Origin: Symmetrospora coprosmae
Lineage: Eukaryota; Basidiomycota; Cystobasidiomycetes; Symmetrosporaceae
DNA: 64,000 bases
Reading direction: 5' to 3'
Assembly (NCBI GenBank): GCA_008802785.1
Contig: VUYT01000034.1
Location: 124,001-188,000 of the forward strand
Position numbers and translations under genes: made by a program. Shown in pieces: positions 62,309 to 64,000 of the stretch (position 1 is the stretch's first letter; every line of letters starts with the position of its first letter). The notes beneath the pieces are model-generated. The model did no database searches. It worked only from the letters and a program-made list of their open reading frames with translations, and was not told the origin of the DNA.

Positions 62309-63390
62309 TCACAAGTGGTGCTTCCTATCGAAGCCGGCGTGCTGGATATGCAGGTGATTCTTGCGGACGTGCGTCTTGATAGCTTCGAGATCGCGGCAGT
62401 CGTGCTTCTTACCGGTGCTGTAATGAAGTCTTGAGCCGTCAGCGCCCAGGCTCAGGCGCCCGTCGAACCATTGAAGCTAGACTCGCCAGTAGCGGCATCT
62501 GTGTACGCAAATGACCATCTTAGTGAGATGAAATCGCAAGAAGGACGGATGTTTGGGCCACCAGCACCTCAGGGGATAAATGTAATTGCCCTGCCTGGCC
62601 GTCCGAGGTTTCATAGAGGGCTTGGGGGCCATCCTGACGGAGAACCAGTGGTCTCGTATGCCTCCCTCAACCACGTCTTCGCCTGGGCCGACAAGTTTGT
62701 TCGGATCAGCTGGTACCACAGTGCCACCAGCGCTGCGAGCGCTCTCGACCGAAGGAGCACGAGCGGGAGACCCTGTGCCGCTGGGAGGACTTTTTGCCGG
62801 GCCTTTGCCTTTGCCTGTGTCTGAAGTGGCGGCAGAGTGCTGCACAGCATTGGTTGCGGGGAAGAATGCCGAACGTGCTACTGATGCCGCTGGAGGTGCG
62901 CTTGCGGGTCTCGATCCCGGCTGTCTGCCGCGAGGTGCAGGCGAGGAGGACGCATCTGATATGCGTCTGGAAGCTATAGGCCGTGAGGGCGAGCCTTGCG
63001 GGGGCGATGAACTTGCACGGGACGAAGGTGCAGCACTGTTAGCAGATCGCACTCTCTTCCCAGGTTCCTTTGGAGCTCCGATAGAAGGACGCTCGGGTGT
63101 TAACACCGATCTCGTCGGGGGCGGTGGCGCGGCCAGGTTGTGCGTGTACCACTTCGGATAAGGTCGCGCCGTGTTGTCTTGTTCGGGGGTGCTCGAGCGC
63201 GTCAAAGGAATGGTGCCTTGAAGGCGGAGCCCACCAGTTCGACGGCGCTGAAGGAAATCGTCTCTGATCTTTTCGTGCTGGTCACCCGCTCCCCATTTGT
63301 GCTGGGTTGACCTGCGACAGTTGGTTTAGCTGAAGGCAGCGGATCTCGCTGTCGCCATGATGAGCTCGGAAGGGAGACCTACCGAGTCAT
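62309..63390 (-). CDS. unrecognised basic protein with His/Cys-rich C-terminus
   Basis: Three exons are inferred: 63383-63390 (8 nt, ATGACTCG before GTAGGT), 62639-63311 and 62309-62476, giving 282 residues with matching phases. The first exon supplies Met-Thr and part of Arg. The protein begins HKWGAGDQHEKIRDDFLQRR, followed by a Pro/Ser/Ala disordered middle and a compact end: DHWFS-LQWFDGRLSLGADGS, KKHDCRDLEAIKTHVRKNH and LHIQHAGFDRKHH. The last part has Cys/His spacing that could bind metal or nucleic acid. I do not recognise the family. The exon 2 donor (GTCAGG) is weak but gives the better join; without it, the frame continues to a stop at 62477 with an unnatural tail. Confidence 0.5.
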
Positions 63391-64000
63391 TCTGCCGTAC
63401 GCTGAAGCTGCTGCGAATGGCCAGCTGGATAGAAATCAATGGCAGCTATGAGGTCGCACGGCGCCGGGTCGCAAGGAGGCCGAGATGGGAGCGATGAATC
63501 TGCCGGATGTCCGTGTGTACTGATGTGGGGATGGAGACGGGGAAGGAGGATTGTTTGGAGGTGAGGTGAATGTCAAGCGGAGTAGAGAGCCAAACTGGGC
63601 CAAGACACTGGCTTTATAGTCGAGCCAGGCAGCACTGTCGCAACCTCTTGCCACCCGTCTCTCGCCACTCCTGCTGTCGTGGCAATGTCAGCACCCTCGC
63701 TCTCCCGCGTTTCCCATGGCGTCAGCTGGGGCGTCCAGCGGGTCCAGACCGTACTGCGGAAGGAGACAAAGGTGCGAGTGTGTGAAAGAGCGGGAGAGGC
63801 GAGGGGAACAGCTGGCTGGAGCTACCCTAGGTCTCTGCATTGCACTCTAGTTTCATGTGCAGTCCCAGAGCGGTATATTCGTCTACGGGCTAGGTATCCC
63901 ATTCCTTTTTTCTGGCACCAGCGTCTACGGTTGAGGCTGTCTCCAATTTCTACTCAACCGACCTGCGAGGGTGAAGCACGTCAACGTCAGCATGTCACCG
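63391..64000. other. window end, promoter side
   Basis: No gene is supported up to the window edge. It contains the promoter of the minus-strand gene. A gene beyond the edge may begin here. Confidence 0.45.

Overview
This is a nuclear window from a filamentous or dimorphic fungus, most likely a basidiomycete. It is gene-dense and GC-rich, and most genes carry many short introns of about 50-100 nt. The gene set fits a fungus: a Spo12-family protein, an Nrc-2/Fpk-type AGC kinase, a Con-6 conidiation-type protein, Spt16 of FACT, O-acetylhomoserine sulfhydrylase, a vanillyl-alcohol-oxidase-like flavoenzyme and several secreted or GPI-anchored proteins. A smut-like lineage (Ustilaginomycotina) is my guess; the sequence alone does not settle it. 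I see no transposon, LTR element, viral remnant, rRNA, CRISPR array or convincing tRNA gene. Exon coordinates were worked out by hand from splice signals, reading phase and family conservation.

Layout. 0-14 kb: C2H2 zinc-finger protein (+), an unrecognised protein (+), LSM12 (+), a small eight-cysteine secreted protein (+), a SAM methyltransferase (-), a ubiquitin-like/WLM metalloprotease (+) and SPT16 (+, 12 exons). 14-34 kb: a catalytically dead eIF4A-like DEAD-box protein (-), GPN3 (-), a decayed eIF4A copy (+), a VAO-family flavin oxidase (+), a disordered protein (-), MET17-type sulfhydrylase (+), a zinc alcohol dehydrogenase with a probable C-terminal frameshift (+), a probable mitochondrial protein (+) and intact eIF4A (+). 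34-50 kb: a secreted cysteine-repeat protein (-), Spo12 family (+), GFA/CENP-V-fold protein (-), a ThDP enzyme (+), a 1,609-residue protein joining an NTF2-like domain to WD repeats (-), and the Nrc-2-type kinase (-). 50-64 kb: a GPI-anchored protein with 8- and 9-nt exons (-), a Con-6 protein (-), a tandem pair of acyltransferase-3 membrane proteins of which one has two in-frame stops (-, -), an acyl-CoA synthetase (+) and an unrecognised basic protein (-).

How the genes relate. Most are unlinked housekeeping functions: transcription through chromatin (SPT16), assembly of RNA polymerase II (GPN3), translation (eIF4A, LSM12), protease repair (WLM protein) and cell-cycle or polarity signalling (Spo12 family, Nrc-2 kinase). 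The VAO-like oxidase, aryl-type alcohol dehydrogenase, GFA protein, ThDP enzyme and acyl-CoA ligase would all suit catabolism of aromatic or aldehyde compounds, but they are interleaved with unrelated genes and I do not call them a cluster. The most notable features are three eIF4A-related loci within about 19 kb (one intact, one decaying, one rebuilt into a catalytically dead protein with a long disordered N-terminus), the tandem acyltransferase pair with one dying member, the NTF2-WD40 fusion, and the frequent GTGGGT and GTGCGT splice donors and tiny exons.
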